A stretch of 13,126 nt of DNA from JAHDCE01 sp051275765 (GCA_051275765.1 JBNMOV010000097.1:1-13126); one strand, 5' to 3'. Counted from the first letter of the stretch, positions 1 through 8,683 are shown. Translations and numbers: made by a program. Notes: generated from the sequence alone by a model not told the origin.

Positions 1-3000
1 AAAAACTTGTACTTCTGGTATCCATTCTCCACTGGCATATAAATCATCGATCTTAATCCATGGTTCTGTATCACTACCTCTTACACTCAACTCTACATTA
101 CTACTTTTTAACCCCTGTAAAGCTTCGATTGCGGCACTAGGAACAATTATCTTGTAATCTATCTTCAGGAAAACCCTTTTATCATTATTCAAATTTTTGG
201 TAATGATAATTTCACTGTCATCTGTGTATAATGCATTAGTTACCTTCAATATCTTACCATAATTCTCTCCACTTTCTATTAATTTTATCGATCCTGCATT
301 ATTATTTGTATTAAAATCCATCGCAGGAAATTCGTTGATACCAAAGGTGTTTTCATCTATGATAAAAGCAGGTTTATCTTCTATTAAATCATACGTAGGC
401 AAATTAACCAAGGTATTTCTTAACTGAGTACATTCTACTATCTTTCCATCTAGTTCATTATGTGTATCTGTATCCAAATTTGCATGAGCAGCGACATCAT
501 AACTACCTGCCATTGAAAAATCAAATGTATTAGATAAAGTATATACATGAGATGCTCCTGGAGCAAGAGAAACAAAAATAATTTCTGATGTTTCCTCTCC
601 ATTTATATTAATGGTCACAGGAATATCCTCTACCATATTATTCCCTGCATTAAACATACTAATTGTTATCTGCTCATTAGAAGAAAGCGAATTACTCGTG
701 AGTTCTCTTCCTCTGATACTACCAGCACTCAAACCTGTGATTTCTATATCATCTCCCCAAGGACAAGGATAAGCATCTGTCCCTATTGTATTTTTTGCCT
801 TTGCCATTAGCGATCTTTGTTCATCTTCATAAATGGCTCTTACTGAAAACCAATAAGTTTCGTTGGCATTATTATTATATTCTACTTTATAGTTCGTTTG
901 AGTAGTCGTACCTACTAGCGTCATTCTTCTATTCTGCAACATGAATACTTCATATCCTATAGCAGAACCAGTGGTATTCCAAGTTACATTGAAACCACTA
1001 CCACATAACGGAGCTATCGCCAAAGAATTAGGAGAACGACATATATTGAATTTTTCTGTAGTACTAGTAGATCCATTCCCTTGGGCTAGCACTCTGATTT
1101 TAGCATTAATGGTATGAGTATTGGCTACTGTCCATAGATAAGATCTCACATTAGCTGCTGTACTACCTATGCTATTCCATGTAGTTCCATTATCTAATGA
1201 ATATTCCAATTCATATCCTGTTACATCTTCAAGATTAGAATTCCATGAAATGGACAATGGCTGATTCCTAGCAACAGTTTGTCCTCCTATCGGATAAGTC
1301 ATATTGATAGACTTGTCTTGGCTAAGATAAGAAATCGCATAGGTCTGAGTTTCCCCCTCCAGATTGTAGGTAGATACTTTTATCGTGTAAGTTCCTACTA
1401 GAGGAGTACTAATGGTTACTTGTTCTATATTGTTAATTCTATCTATACCTCTAGTGGCAACGTTAGTTACATTCGCAGGACTATGGTCTAATTTCCAAGG
1501 CTGATATACTGTTCCATCAGGTGCAGTAACTGTCAAATCCAAATCATTGATAAGAATATTACCATCATAAATAGGCTGTGGAATATCATTCCAAGCTAAT
1601 AATACCTTGACTTCTTTTTGATTTTCTGGTACTGTGATGGTATAGGAACTAGATTCTCCTTCCGTTCTGGTTTCGCCTAAGAAAAAATTAGCTGCTTCTA
1701 TATTTTCAATCGCCTTTCCTGCGTTCATGATTCCGAATCCATATTGAAAATCAGGACCAAGATTACCTGCATCAGTAGCAGTATTGCACAAGGTTGCTTT
1801 TATCAATGCCCCTTGAGGATTTTCGTTATCATTCAGTTGTTTATATCTTTCATAAACAAGTGTGGTAGCTCCAGTCACATTGGCTGTAGCCGAACTAGTA
1901 CCAGAAATGACTATATAATTATTATTATTTCCTGTAGTGATGACTCCTTCACTCAATGCTGTTATTTCAGGTTTTATTCTTCCATCCGCTACTGGTCCTT
2001 GTCCTGAAGTAGGATTAATACTACCATTTTGCATGATTGCTCCTACTGTCAATACATTTTTTGCAGCAGCATAAGTTTGCAATACCGTATGATAACCTAA
2101 TGGATAACCATTACAAGTATTTCCTCCACTATTTCCTGCTGCTACGATATGTAGTGCATCATCATATTTGACCAATTGCTGATCCATCATATTACTATAA
2201 TAATCATATGCACCAGCTGTAGCACATAAAAAACTAGAACCATAAGAATTATTGGTTAGCCTCATGCCATAAGCAGTATAATACTCATCCATATGATAAA
2301 AAATCCTAAAGGTCTTTTGTGTGATGAGTTGAGCTTTAGGAGCATAACCTCTATTTATCTCTATTATGTTACCTGCTCCTACTATGATTCCTGCCATCTT
2401 ATCAGCATGATCTCCATAATTAGTATAAGTACCATCGGCAAAATTGATGACTCTACCTTCCAAATCTATGTGCGTACCTAATTCTCCTCCATCTCCAAGT
2501 CCTACTATCATTCCTTCTCCTTGCAAATCCAAGCCTATTGGATTAGTCGCAGCACCCAGTTGGTGGAAAGAGATACTTTTATCATTCAATGGTTCTGGTT
2601 CTTCTACCAAGGCACTGATATAAGCTACTTCTGGCATATTGGCTAATGCTTCTATTAAAGAAGCATCTATATTACCTATCAACACTTGTGTATTAGTAGA
2701 AGAAAAATCATTATTAGTAATTCCAAAATCATTTTTTAAATTTTGGATAGCTTCTTTAGATAGTGCATCAAAAAAAGTAATCGCTACACCAGTATTTCCA
2801 GAGTAGGATAATTCGTCTGAAACCTTAGTAGATGCAGCGGGTAAGTATGCCGCTGCATCTATTTGGTTAATCAAACTATTTTTAGTTCCGTTAGGCAATA
2901 ATAAAACAACTGAACCATCAGTGTACTTTCCTTTTATCTGTACTCCTGCTAATTTTAGCTGTTGCCTTAATTGAGTAAATGTCGTTTCATCAATAGCTAT

Positions 3001-3138
3001 ATAAATATTGCCATCATAACTTTTACCCCTTTCTAATGTTTTCTCAAAGTTTAGTGTACCTGCATCCTGTGCTAGCAACGAACTGCTAGACAAGGCGAAA
3101 AATAATAGTATAGTAAGTAGTGTAATGTTTAATTTCAT
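1..3138 (-). CDS. Secreted subtilisin-like (S8, KP-43-like) serine protease with FN3 domains, C-terminus missing
   Basis: An open frame of 1046 codons runs from an ATG at 3138 to the left edge with no stop, so the C-terminus lies outside the window. Residues 1-24 form a signal peptide (MKLN, hydrophobic core, LLA|Q). Residues about 25-190 resemble a propeptide. The catalytic domain shows Asp216 (GLGDGG), His244 (GDHADKMAG), oxyanion Asn336 (AAGNSGG) and Ser415 (GTSSATANV). A beta domain at about 495-600 with WND (W516) and an INDLDLTV stretch resembles the C-terminal barrel of KP-43-type subtilases. Two FN3-like domains follow (about 613-700 and 700-790), then a CARDB-like domain (about 792-900) and a beta-rich region. 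Role: a secreted protease acting at or outside the cell surface, substrate unknown. A T9SS sorting tail is likely beyond the edge but not seen. The Asp and His motifs deviate from the usual D-[T/S]-G and HGTHVAG. The gene starts 157 bp downstream of the PBP4 gene, on the same strand, with no clear terminator between. Confidence 0.9.
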   Translation of the reverse strand, partial: MKLNITLLTILLFFALSSSSLLAQDAGTLNFEKTLERGKSYDGNIYIAIDETTFTQLRQQLKLAGVQIKGKYTDGSVVLLLPNGTKNSLINQIDAAAYLPAASTKVSDELSYSGNTGVAITFFDALSKEAIQNLKNDFGITNNDFSSTNTQVLIGNIDASLIEALANMPEVAYISALVEEPEPLNDKSISFHQLGAATNPIGLDLQGEGMIVGLGDGGELGTHIDLEGRVINFADGTYTNYGDHADKMAGIIVGAGNIIEINRGYAPKAQLITQKTFRIFYHMDEYYTAYGMRLTNNSYGSSFLCATAGAYDYYSNMMDQQLVKYDDALHIVAAGNSGGNTCNGYPLGYHTVLQTYAAAKNVLTVGAIMQNGSINPTSGQGPVADGRIKPEITALSEGVITTGNNNNYIVISGTSSATANVTGATTLVYERYKQLNDNENPQGALIKATLCNTATDAGNLGPDFQYGFGIMNAGKAIENIEAANFFLGETRTEGESSSYTITVPENQKEVKVLLAWNDIPQPIYDGNILINDLDLTVTAPDGTVYQPWKLDHSPANVTNVATRGIDRINNIEQVTISTPLVGTYTIKVSTYNLEGETQTYAISYLSQDKSINMTYPIGGQTVARNQPLSISWNSNLEDVTGYELEYSLDNGTTWNSIGSTAANVRSYLWTVANTHTINAKIRVLAQGNGSTSTTEKFNICRSPNSLAIAPLCGSGFNVTWNTTGSAIGYEVFMLQNRRMTLVGTTTQTNYKVEYNNNANETYWFSVRAIYEDEQRSLMAKAKNTIGTDAYPCPWGDDIEITGLSAGSIRGRELTSNSLSSNEQITISMFNAGNNMVEDIPVTININGEETSEIIFVSLAPGASHVYTLSNTFDFSMAGSYDVAAHANLDTDTHNELDGKIVECTQLRNTLVNLPTYDLIEDKPAFIIDENTFGINEFPAMDFNTNNNAGSIKLIESGENYGKILKVTNALYTDDSEIIITKNLNNDKRVFLKIDYKIIVPSAAIEALQGLKSSNVELSVRGSDTEPWIKIDDLYASGEWIPEVQVF

Positions 3139-3295
3139 AGCCTAATGCCTTGGAACAGTTTTTAATATCTGCAACCCATTTGGCTACAACTAACAACTAT
3201 CCAAAACCAATGCCAACTAATATCCACCAAGGCACTAACCATCACCAAAACGTGACATAGAATAAACGACATATAAGTCAATAAGTATATTCTTA

Positions 3296-4762
3296 CTATT
3301 CTAACAATGAACGCATCCACTCTTCTAACTTCTTTCTTGCGACAGAACTGGAACAATGATAATTATTGATGATAATAGAAAAGGAAAGGAGTTTTCCTGA
3401 TACAGAAACGGCATATCCAGTATAGCTACGAATACGATCCATAGAGCCTGTTTTGCCATATATTTTCCCTACTGCGGAGGTATTCTTAAACATATATTTA
3501 AATGTGCCTGTCTTACCTGCTATGGCAAGGGCATTCTTGAAATCAAAACCAAAAGATTGGTCTATTTTTATCTTTCTCAATATCTCTGCAAAATGTTTGG
3601 ATGTAATACCATTTCTAGTGGATAATCCACAGCCATCTTCCATATAAAACCCATCCATATCCACTCCCCTATCCTCCCAAAATTCGACTAATGCTTCTAT
3701 CCCTTTTTCTCTTGTTCCCTTATTCCCCTGCTTCTGACCAATGGCTTTCAGCATGGCTTCACAATACAAATTGATACTTTCTTCATTAGTTACTTTAGCT
3801 ATATCGAAAAGGGATTTGGAACGATGCGTATAAATAGTTTCACGAGTACTATTACTAGTTTTCCCTTCATTCTGTGTAAGTTCAAACTGGCTAGTGGCTC
3901 GTTTAGAAGTCTTTACGCCTTGCTCTTCCAGTGCATCTAAAAGCAGAGCTGCTGTTGTAAATGCAGGATCAGGAAGACTGCCCTTTACTTTGAAAATACC
4001 TGTACCTACGGGGATCGTTCCCCTTAAAAACCTAGTATTTTGGTAAGGTGCACCATAAATATAGCAGTTATCACCAGAGCCTTTGGACGCAGAAGTTACT
4101 TCATTTACAAATAATGCGTTATGTAAACTTGGAACGGTTCGTTCTACCTTTGGAGCTTTGCCTAAGCTGGCATTCTGTCTAAAACTCAATTCATAGGTAT
4201 TTGCATTAATATTGAGTCCACTTACTCCTGCTCCATAGTAATTCCCAATATCATTCCACTGCCAAGAATCAGGTGTGCTCTCTGTATTATAATAAGAACC
4301 ATCGCCTATTACCCTTCCTTCTATTGTTTGTATACCTAGTGCTTTTATGACTGATACGAATTGGAGCATGAGTTCTTTGTGCTGTATATTGCCTTTTGGC
4401 AGTTCTGCTCCTAAGGTAGGATCGCCAAATCCTTTGATATATATATTGCCTTGAAGTACACCATTGGAGATGCTTCCATCATATTGCAATTCTGTCTTAA
4501 ATGTATAGTTTTTTCCTAAAATCGCTAAGGCTGTGGCAGTTGTAATGACCTTCATCGAAGAAGCTGGCGGAATACTTAAATTAGGTTGGTAACTGGAGAT
4601 AATTTCACCTGTTTCCACATCCATTACAGTCATACTGATGGATGCGTGTTTCATGACAGGATCTGCAACGATCTTCTCTATACTTTTATCAATTGGATTC
4701 TGTGCAATTACAAAACTATGAATCAAGCAGATAAGAAATAATAACATTATTTTCACATTCAT
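3296..4762 (-). CDS. dacB: D-alanyl-D-alanine carboxypeptidase/endopeptidase, PBP4 (DacB) type, peptidase family S13
   Basis: The 488-residue product is of usual length for a family S13 penicillin-binding protein. These enzymes trim D-Ala from peptidoglycan pentapeptides and cut peptide cross-links in the periplasm. Residues 1-20 form a signal peptide (hydrophobic core, VIA|Q). All three active-site motifs are visible: S68-S-M-K71 (nucleophile and base), S329-I-N331, and K437-T-G439. The family's GDPT stretch is at 113-116. A large insertion between the first two motifs, about residues 85-310, is typical of PBP4. A second K-T-G occurs at 417-419 (AGKTGTFK), where family members usually have a G-x-x-G-T-x segment; the functional one should be the later, followed by the GYA strand. 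The start is supported by the signal peptide beginning right after MNVK. Upstream lies the TMTC-like gene (126 bp gap), downstream the subtilase; co-transcription is possible but not shown. Confidence 0.95.
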   Translation of the reverse strand: MNVKIMLLFLICLIHSFVIAQNPIDKSIEKIVADPVMKHASISMTVMDVETGEIISSYQPNLSIPPASSMKVITTATALAILGKNYTFKTELQYDGSISNGVLQGNIYIKGFGDPTLGAELPKGNIQHKELMLQFVSVIKALGIQTIEGRVIGDGSYYNTESTPDSWQWNDIGNYYGAGVSGLNINANTYELSFRQNASLGKAPKVERTVPSLHNALFVNEVTSASKGSGDNCYIYGAPYQNTRFLRGTIPVGTGIFKVKGSLPDPAFTTAALLLDALEEQGVKTSKRATSQFELTQNEGKTSNSTRETIYTHRSKSLFDIAKVTNEESINLYCEAMLKAIGQKQGNKGTREKGIEALVEFWEDRGVDMDGFYMEDGCGLSTRNGITSKHFAEILRKIKIDQSFGFDFKNALAIAGKTGTFKYMFKNTSAVGKIYGKTGSMDRIRSYTGYAVSVSGKLLSFSIIINNYHCSSSVARKKLEEWMRSLLE

Positions 4763-4888
4763 TTCTCATCGTATTTAGCAGAATTACTACATAGCGAATT
4801 TGTGACACATAACTCTCCTGCTCCAAATTAGATTATTTAATAAAATTAACTTTTTTATAATAAAATCTAGTTATCAAAAATAAATACC

Positions 4889-6868
4889 CTAGTTATTTTT
4901 ATATTTCAATTGATTTTCCTGTGCTCGTTTGGCATCAGCCGTTCGTCCTAAATAAGTATAGGCATTCACTAGATTACCATAGATTGTTGAGAGCTGTTCT
5001 TCTTTAGCATATTCCAATGCTTTTTCAAGATTTTCTGCAGCTAAGGTATGTTCTCCCATGACACCATAAGTACTTCCCATATTCATATAACCATCAGAAT
5101 AATTAGGTTCTCGTTTCAAGGCTTTTTCGTACATTTCTTTCGCCTTATTGATCATGTATTCGAAGTTAGGTTGATCGCCAGCTCGTTGTTTAGCTAATGC
5201 TTCATTGAAAAACAAATAGCCATAATTACTGTATATCGAACCTTTACAACCAGGATCTGCAATGGCTTTTTCATACCATTTAGATGCTTCCGCAAATTCT
5301 CCTCTTCTAAAATAGGATAAACCTAACTGCCCTATCGCTTCTGTATATTCTGGATGAATTTCTACTGCACGACTATATACTTCTACTGCCTTATCGTAGT
5401 ACTCTTTTTGTTCAGCAAGATCTTGTGTTTTCTTTCCTAATTTTAAATATTCTGTCCCTATATAACCATTCAATCTAGCACTTTCTGGTGCTTTTTGAAT
5501 ATCTGATTGATACAGACTATAAGAATTGAACCAATCTACATTCCTAGTAATGGTTTGATAAGCTGCTAAAACTAGTATAATTCCTGTTACCGCTAATAAT
5601 GGCGTTTTATTAGTAAACATAGAAGCCATATCTTTTGGATTCTCCTCTAATTCTGTACCTCCTCCTAAGTATTTGGCTAGAAAATAAGCTACTGCCAAAC
5701 AGAATCCAAAAGAACTGATATACAAAAAGCGTTCTCCTAAACCTGCTCCTATTACAAGTAGTAAATTACTATACAAAAACATATTAATGAGATAAAACAA
5801 AATGGCATAGGATAGAAATTTCTTTGTTTTTAAAGTCATCAAAGCAAAGCCTAACAAACCAATATGTGCCAATAAGGAAAGAAATACCAAAGGATTAGAC
5901 AAGGTTGTAATAGGAATATAATTATAATTATAATCACAAATCAACGGATTGGGATAAACAAGTAGTAACAAATATTTCCCCATCACCCACATCGCTGTAG
6001 CTTTCTGTTCTATAAATGAGGCACTTTCTGCTGTTAGAAAATTATCTATCTTATTTGTACTTATTTTTTCGGGAAAAATAGAGCCTAAGACAGATATTCT
6101 TGCAAGTAAATAAACTATAGTAGGAATCAAATAAATTCCAAAGAGTACGAATATTTTTTTCAAAGATAGCTTAGAAAAAAAGTATAGCGTCAAAGGAATC
6201 AAGGCAACGAAAATCACCGCATTTTCCTTAGAAAATAGTGCACCGACTAAGGATAAACAGGAATAAATTAGATGCTTGCTCTGTTCTCCTTCTTCAGCAT
6301 ATTTCCAAGCATTGAACAAGGCAAGTATCGAGAAAAACAGCACCAGTATTTCATCACGACTCTTGATATTCGCTACTATTTCTGTATGTAAGGGATGTGC
6401 TGCAAATAAAAGCATCGCTAAAAATGGAATCCAAATAGAATAGCGATGTAGTATATTCCTAAACGTGAGAAACATCAGCATACAAGTCATGGCGTACAAA
6501 AGTACATTGACGAAGTGGCTGATTTGTGGTGTGTCTTTGGCTATGGTCCATTCAATAGCAAACATCGCAATAGACATCGGGCGGTACATGGTACTACTCT
6601 CTCCAAATGATCCTTCCCGATAGCGAGTCGTGAATATTTCGCCTAGATTACTAATGCCCCCTCTTACGATATGACTATCTGTAACCACAGAATTATCATC
6701 TAAGGCATATTCGTGCCCTAGTGTATTGGCATATAATAAAAATGCTAATCCAAAGATGATTCCTCCTAGTAATAAATGGAATTTATCAAAACCAATAGAC
6801 ATTGGTTTTTTCTTCGTGACTGATTTATCTTTCTGCTGTTTAGCTTTTTTCTTTTTTTTCTGGCTCAT
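4889..6868 (-). CDS. TMTC-like GT-C membrane protein (putative protein O-mannosyltransferase) with C-terminal TPR repeats
   Basis: Polytopic membrane protein of 659 residues. After a lysine-rich cytosolic N-terminus (MSQKKKKKAK) come about ten hydrophobic segments, then a soluble C-terminal region from about residue 455 with four or more TPR units (for example the A-x-K-W-Y-E-K-A-I and A-x-x-M-Y-E-K-A-L helices). Motifs of the TMTC family are visible: an Asp-Asp pair in the first loop (D57-D58, in HEYALDDNS), HPLHTE (158-163) followed by KSRDE (169-173), and GERFLYISSFGFC (about 378-390). TMTC proteins are GT-C fold enzymes that move mannose from a lipid carrier to Ser/Thr of secreted proteins; for this bacterial member donor and acceptor are inferred. 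An in-frame ATG at 6949 would add 27 residues, but it sits inside a 21-bp perfect hairpin that looks like the preceding gene's terminator. I therefore chose the ATG at 6868. Confidence 0.82.
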   Translation of the reverse strand: MSQKKKKKAKQQKDKSVTKKKPMSIGFDKFHLLLGGIIFGLAFLLYANTLGHEYALDDNSVVTDSHIVRGGISNLGEIFTTRYREGSFGESSTMYRPMSIAMFAIEWTIAKDTPQISHFVNVLLYAMTCMLMFLTFRNILHRYSIWIPFLAMLLFAAHPLHTEIVANIKSRDEILVLFFSILALFNAWKYAEEGEQSKHLIYSCLSLVGALFSKENAVIFVALIPLTLYFFSKLSLKKIFVLFGIYLIPTIVYLLARISVLGSIFPEKISTNKIDNFLTAESASFIEQKATAMWVMGKYLLLLVYPNPLICDYNYNYIPITTLSNPLVFLSLLAHIGLLGFALMTLKTKKFLSYAILFYLINMFLYSNLLLVIGAGLGERFLYISSFGFCLAVAYFLAKYLGGGTELEENPKDMASMFTNKTPLLAVTGIILVLAAYQTITRNVDWFNSYSLYQSDIQKAPESARLNGYIGTEYLKLGKKTQDLAEQKEYYDKAVEVYSRAVEIHPEYTEAIGQLGLSYFRRGEFAEASKWYEKAIADPGCKGSIYSNYGYLFFNEALAKQRAGDQPNFEYMINKAKEMYEKALKREPNYSDGYMNMGSTYGVMGEHTLAAENLEKALEYAKEEQLSTIYGNLVNAYTYLGRTADAKRAQENQLKYKNN

Positions 6869-6920
6869 TTCCTTTGTAGTTGGATGGTAAGCGAAAGATA
6901 AGGATTTTATGATAAAAAGA

Positions 6921-6965
6921 AGATAAGCTGATATAATTGAAGGTTTCAATTATATCAGCTTATCT
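6921..6965 (-). terminator. Perfect 21-bp hairpin with 3-nt loop, probable intrinsic terminator downstream of the HMG-CoA synthase gene
   Basis: The arms at 6921-6941 and 6945-6965 are exact reverse complements, separated by GGT. Read on the minus strand, the stem is followed by a T-rich run (about 6908-6920: TCTTCTTTTTATC), the layout of an intrinsic terminator for the gene ending at 7075. On the plus strand no T-run follows. The stem is AT-rich (only four G:C pairs per arm), so length rather than GC gives its stability. It could also act as an mRNA 5' structure for the TMTC-like gene, whose start is 53 bp further on. Confidence 0.6.
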
Positions 6966-7034
6966 AGAGCAAATCGAAAATATGTGAGATTTCTGAAGTT
7001 TTGATTGAGCAAGGTTATCGCTTCTGCCTAACAA

Positions 7035-7065
7035 AACATCAAAAGTTTTGAAAACTTTCGATGTT
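7035..7065 (-). terminator. Hairpin directly after the HMG-CoA synthase stop codon, possible first terminator
   Basis: Arms 7035-7049 and 7051-7065 pair over 15 positions with one mismatch (position 7059 against 7041) and a 1-base centre, so the real loop would be larger. It begins 9 bases after the TAA stop of the HMG-CoA synthase gene. On the minus strand it is followed only by TTGTTAGG, a short T-run, so termination may be partial, with the stronger hairpin at 6921-6965 acting as backup. Confidence 0.45.
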
Positions 7066-7074
7066 CGTCAATTT

Positions 7075-8598
7075 TTACTCAGCCCATTCATAATACCTAG
7101 CTCCTTCATCTGTGCCTTCTGTTCCTATTCTTACGAGTTTGAAACTTTTATTGGCTACGATAAAGCTATCCTTGGCATAGCCTGTGTGTAAGTTTTGATA
7201 AGTATTATAATCAATTCTTGTACGGGCATCCAGTTTTTTTCCAATATTCAATGAAGCTGCTACATTTTTCCATCCATCTTGAAGAATTCCTTCAAAGACT
7301 TTAGATTTAGATCCACTTCCATAAGCGATGAAACCGAATTTCTTTCCAGATAAATCGTCATCGTTATTAGCTGCTACTTCTAGTGTACTCACTAATGCTA
7401 AGAAAATAGATCCTGCATACATATTGCCAACTAAGCCTGAAGCCCATTCACTAGGAGCTATTTTTTCTTGTATGAATGCTTTATATTCTGGTGTTTTGGA
7501 GATACTTCTTAATACTGCGTTTTGAGCTTTTCCAAAAGTACGATCATCTTCAAAATCTGCTCTTTCTGGGAAAACAATTTCGTTTTTCGCTAATAAAGCA
7601 GTCCAAGTACCACTTTTTTTGCTTTCATCAATGAAGATTGGAGAAAAAATACGTCTACCATGAAAAGCATAAGGAAGATGGAAAATCAATCGTTCCCAAG
7701 ATTGTGTAATTGCATCTGATGCTTGATAAATTCCTTTCGCAACTACTTTTCCACTAAAATGTGCAAAAGCCTCTGTCATTCTACTTTGATAGCATTGATT
7801 AGAAAACTGACCATCAAAAATAGGTGTGGATTTATGTATCGTTAATATTGCTTCATTGGCATCTATCATTCCTTTGGTTTCTAAGGAATGATTCGTCTTT
7901 TGCTCAATGGAAGAAGAATCTGTTTCAGTGAGATCTGCCCAATTTAATACTTCTGCTATTAAATCTCGCTTGGAAATATGTCGCAATGGTTTGAAAAAAT
8001 CATGTACGCCCATCGTTGCTACGCCCCAATTATCATCAAATGAAATCAATCTTGGATTTGATTTCACTAACATTGCCACAGCTCCAGCTCCTTGTGTATA
8101 TTCTCCTGTGGAAGCCAGTTCATACTTTGCATTATCAGAACTTACTACGATTCCTATTCTATCTTCATATCCACTGACCCAATCTATCGTATTATTCAAA
8201 GCATCCACGCCTCCTATGCAGGCGAAAGTCATATCTATCACATCACAATGCAAAAAACAATCTTCACCATGTTCTTTGGAAAAATAATTACGTAGCATTT
8301 CTAGTGCGTAAGTAGCGGTAGGTTTTGCACCATCTAATGCACTTTCTGTACCCATATATATCCGTCCTATTTGCTGAGGACACAAGTCATTTTTAAGGAT
8401 GAGTTCTAATATAGCATTGGCAGCCATTGTAGCGGAATCTTCGTGTGCATCAGGTATTGCCATTTGACTTAGACCTAATCCTTTATTGAGTTTGAGATAT
8501 TCGATTCCTCTAGCTTCTGCTAAGTCTTTAATGTCAAAATACAGTTGAGGAACATAGAGGGACATATCGTCGATGCCCACAGATGAATACGAATTCAT
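7075..8598 (-). CDS. mvaS: Hydroxymethylglutaryl-CoA synthase (long form)
   Basis: The 507-residue product matches HMG-CoA synthase along its whole length. The enzyme condenses acetyl-CoA with acetoacetyl-CoA to HMG-CoA, the first committed step of the mevalonate route, in the cytosol. The N-terminus VGIDDMSLYVPQLYFD and the following IPDAHEDSATMAANA stretch are family hallmarks. Likely catalytic residues are Glu85 (MGTESALDG), Cys127 (DMTFACIGG, acyl-enzyme cysteine) and His307 (IFHLPYAF). GNMYAGS (391-397) and YGSGS (426-430) are the conserved C-terminal motifs. It is clearly longer than MvaS of Gram-positive cocci (about 390 residues), with extra sequence around 205-260 and 310-375; other long forms are known. 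No other mevalonate gene is in the window, so isoprenoid, leucine or ketone-body metabolism, or beta-branching in polyketide synthesis, cannot be told apart. The absence of PKS neighbours argues against the last. The gene has its own divergent promoter region and two downstream hairpins, suggesting a single-gene transcript. Confidence 0.9.
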   Translation of the reverse strand: MNSYSSVGIDDMSLYVPQLYFDIKDLAEARGIEYLKLNKGLGLSQMAIPDAHEDSATMAANAILELILKNDLCPQQIGRIYMGTESALDGAKPTATYALEMLRNYFSKEHGEDCFLHCDVIDMTFACIGGVDALNNTIDWVSGYEDRIGIVVSSDNAKYELASTGEYTQGAGAVAMLVKSNPRLISFDDNWGVATMGVHDFFKPLRHISKRDLIAEVLNWADLTETDSSSIEQKTNHSLETKGMIDANEAILTIHKSTPIFDGQFSNQCYQSRMTEAFAHFSGKVVAKGIYQASDAITQSWERLIFHLPYAFHGRRIFSPIFIDESKKSGTWTALLAKNEIVFPERADFEDDRTFGKAQNAVLRSISKTPEYKAFIQEKIAPSEWASGLVGNMYAGSIFLALVSTLEVAANNDDDLSGKKFGFIAYGSGSKSKVFEGILQDGWKNVAASLNIGKKLDARTRIDYNTYQNLHTGYAKDSFIVANKSFKLVRIGTEGTDEGARYYEWAE

Positions 8599-8675
8599 TG
8601 ATTTGAATTTTTATGTTGGTGGTATTGGCTTGGCTAGGGAAGAGTAGTATCAACTCAATACTGGTAAAATATTCC

Positions 8676-8683
8676 CAAAAGTA
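8676..8683 (-). promoter_or_regulatory. Candidate Bacteroidota -7 element for the HMG-CoA synthase gene
   Basis: On the minus strand the octamer reads TACTTTTG, matching the TAnnTTTG consensus, about 78 bases upstream of the ATG. No TTG at the usual -33 distance was found, so this is a partial match. Confidence 0.35.

Noticed and set aside
1744..2481. Plus-strand open frames at 1744-2007 and 2293-2481
   Set aside because: Both are antisense to the subtilase catalytic domain, whose minus-strand frame contains the intact catalytic residues.
3162..3356. 64-residue open frame on the minus strand overlapping the end of the PBP4 gene
   Set aside because: It overlaps real coding sequence in another frame and its composition (many W, C, V, I) does not resemble a conserved protein. 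It has no further support.
6869..6949. 27-residue N-terminal extension of the TMTC-like protein, with a hydrophobic stretch
   Set aside because: The ATG lies in a hairpin loop that looks like a terminator, and the extension would precede the usual lysine-rich cytosolic lead.
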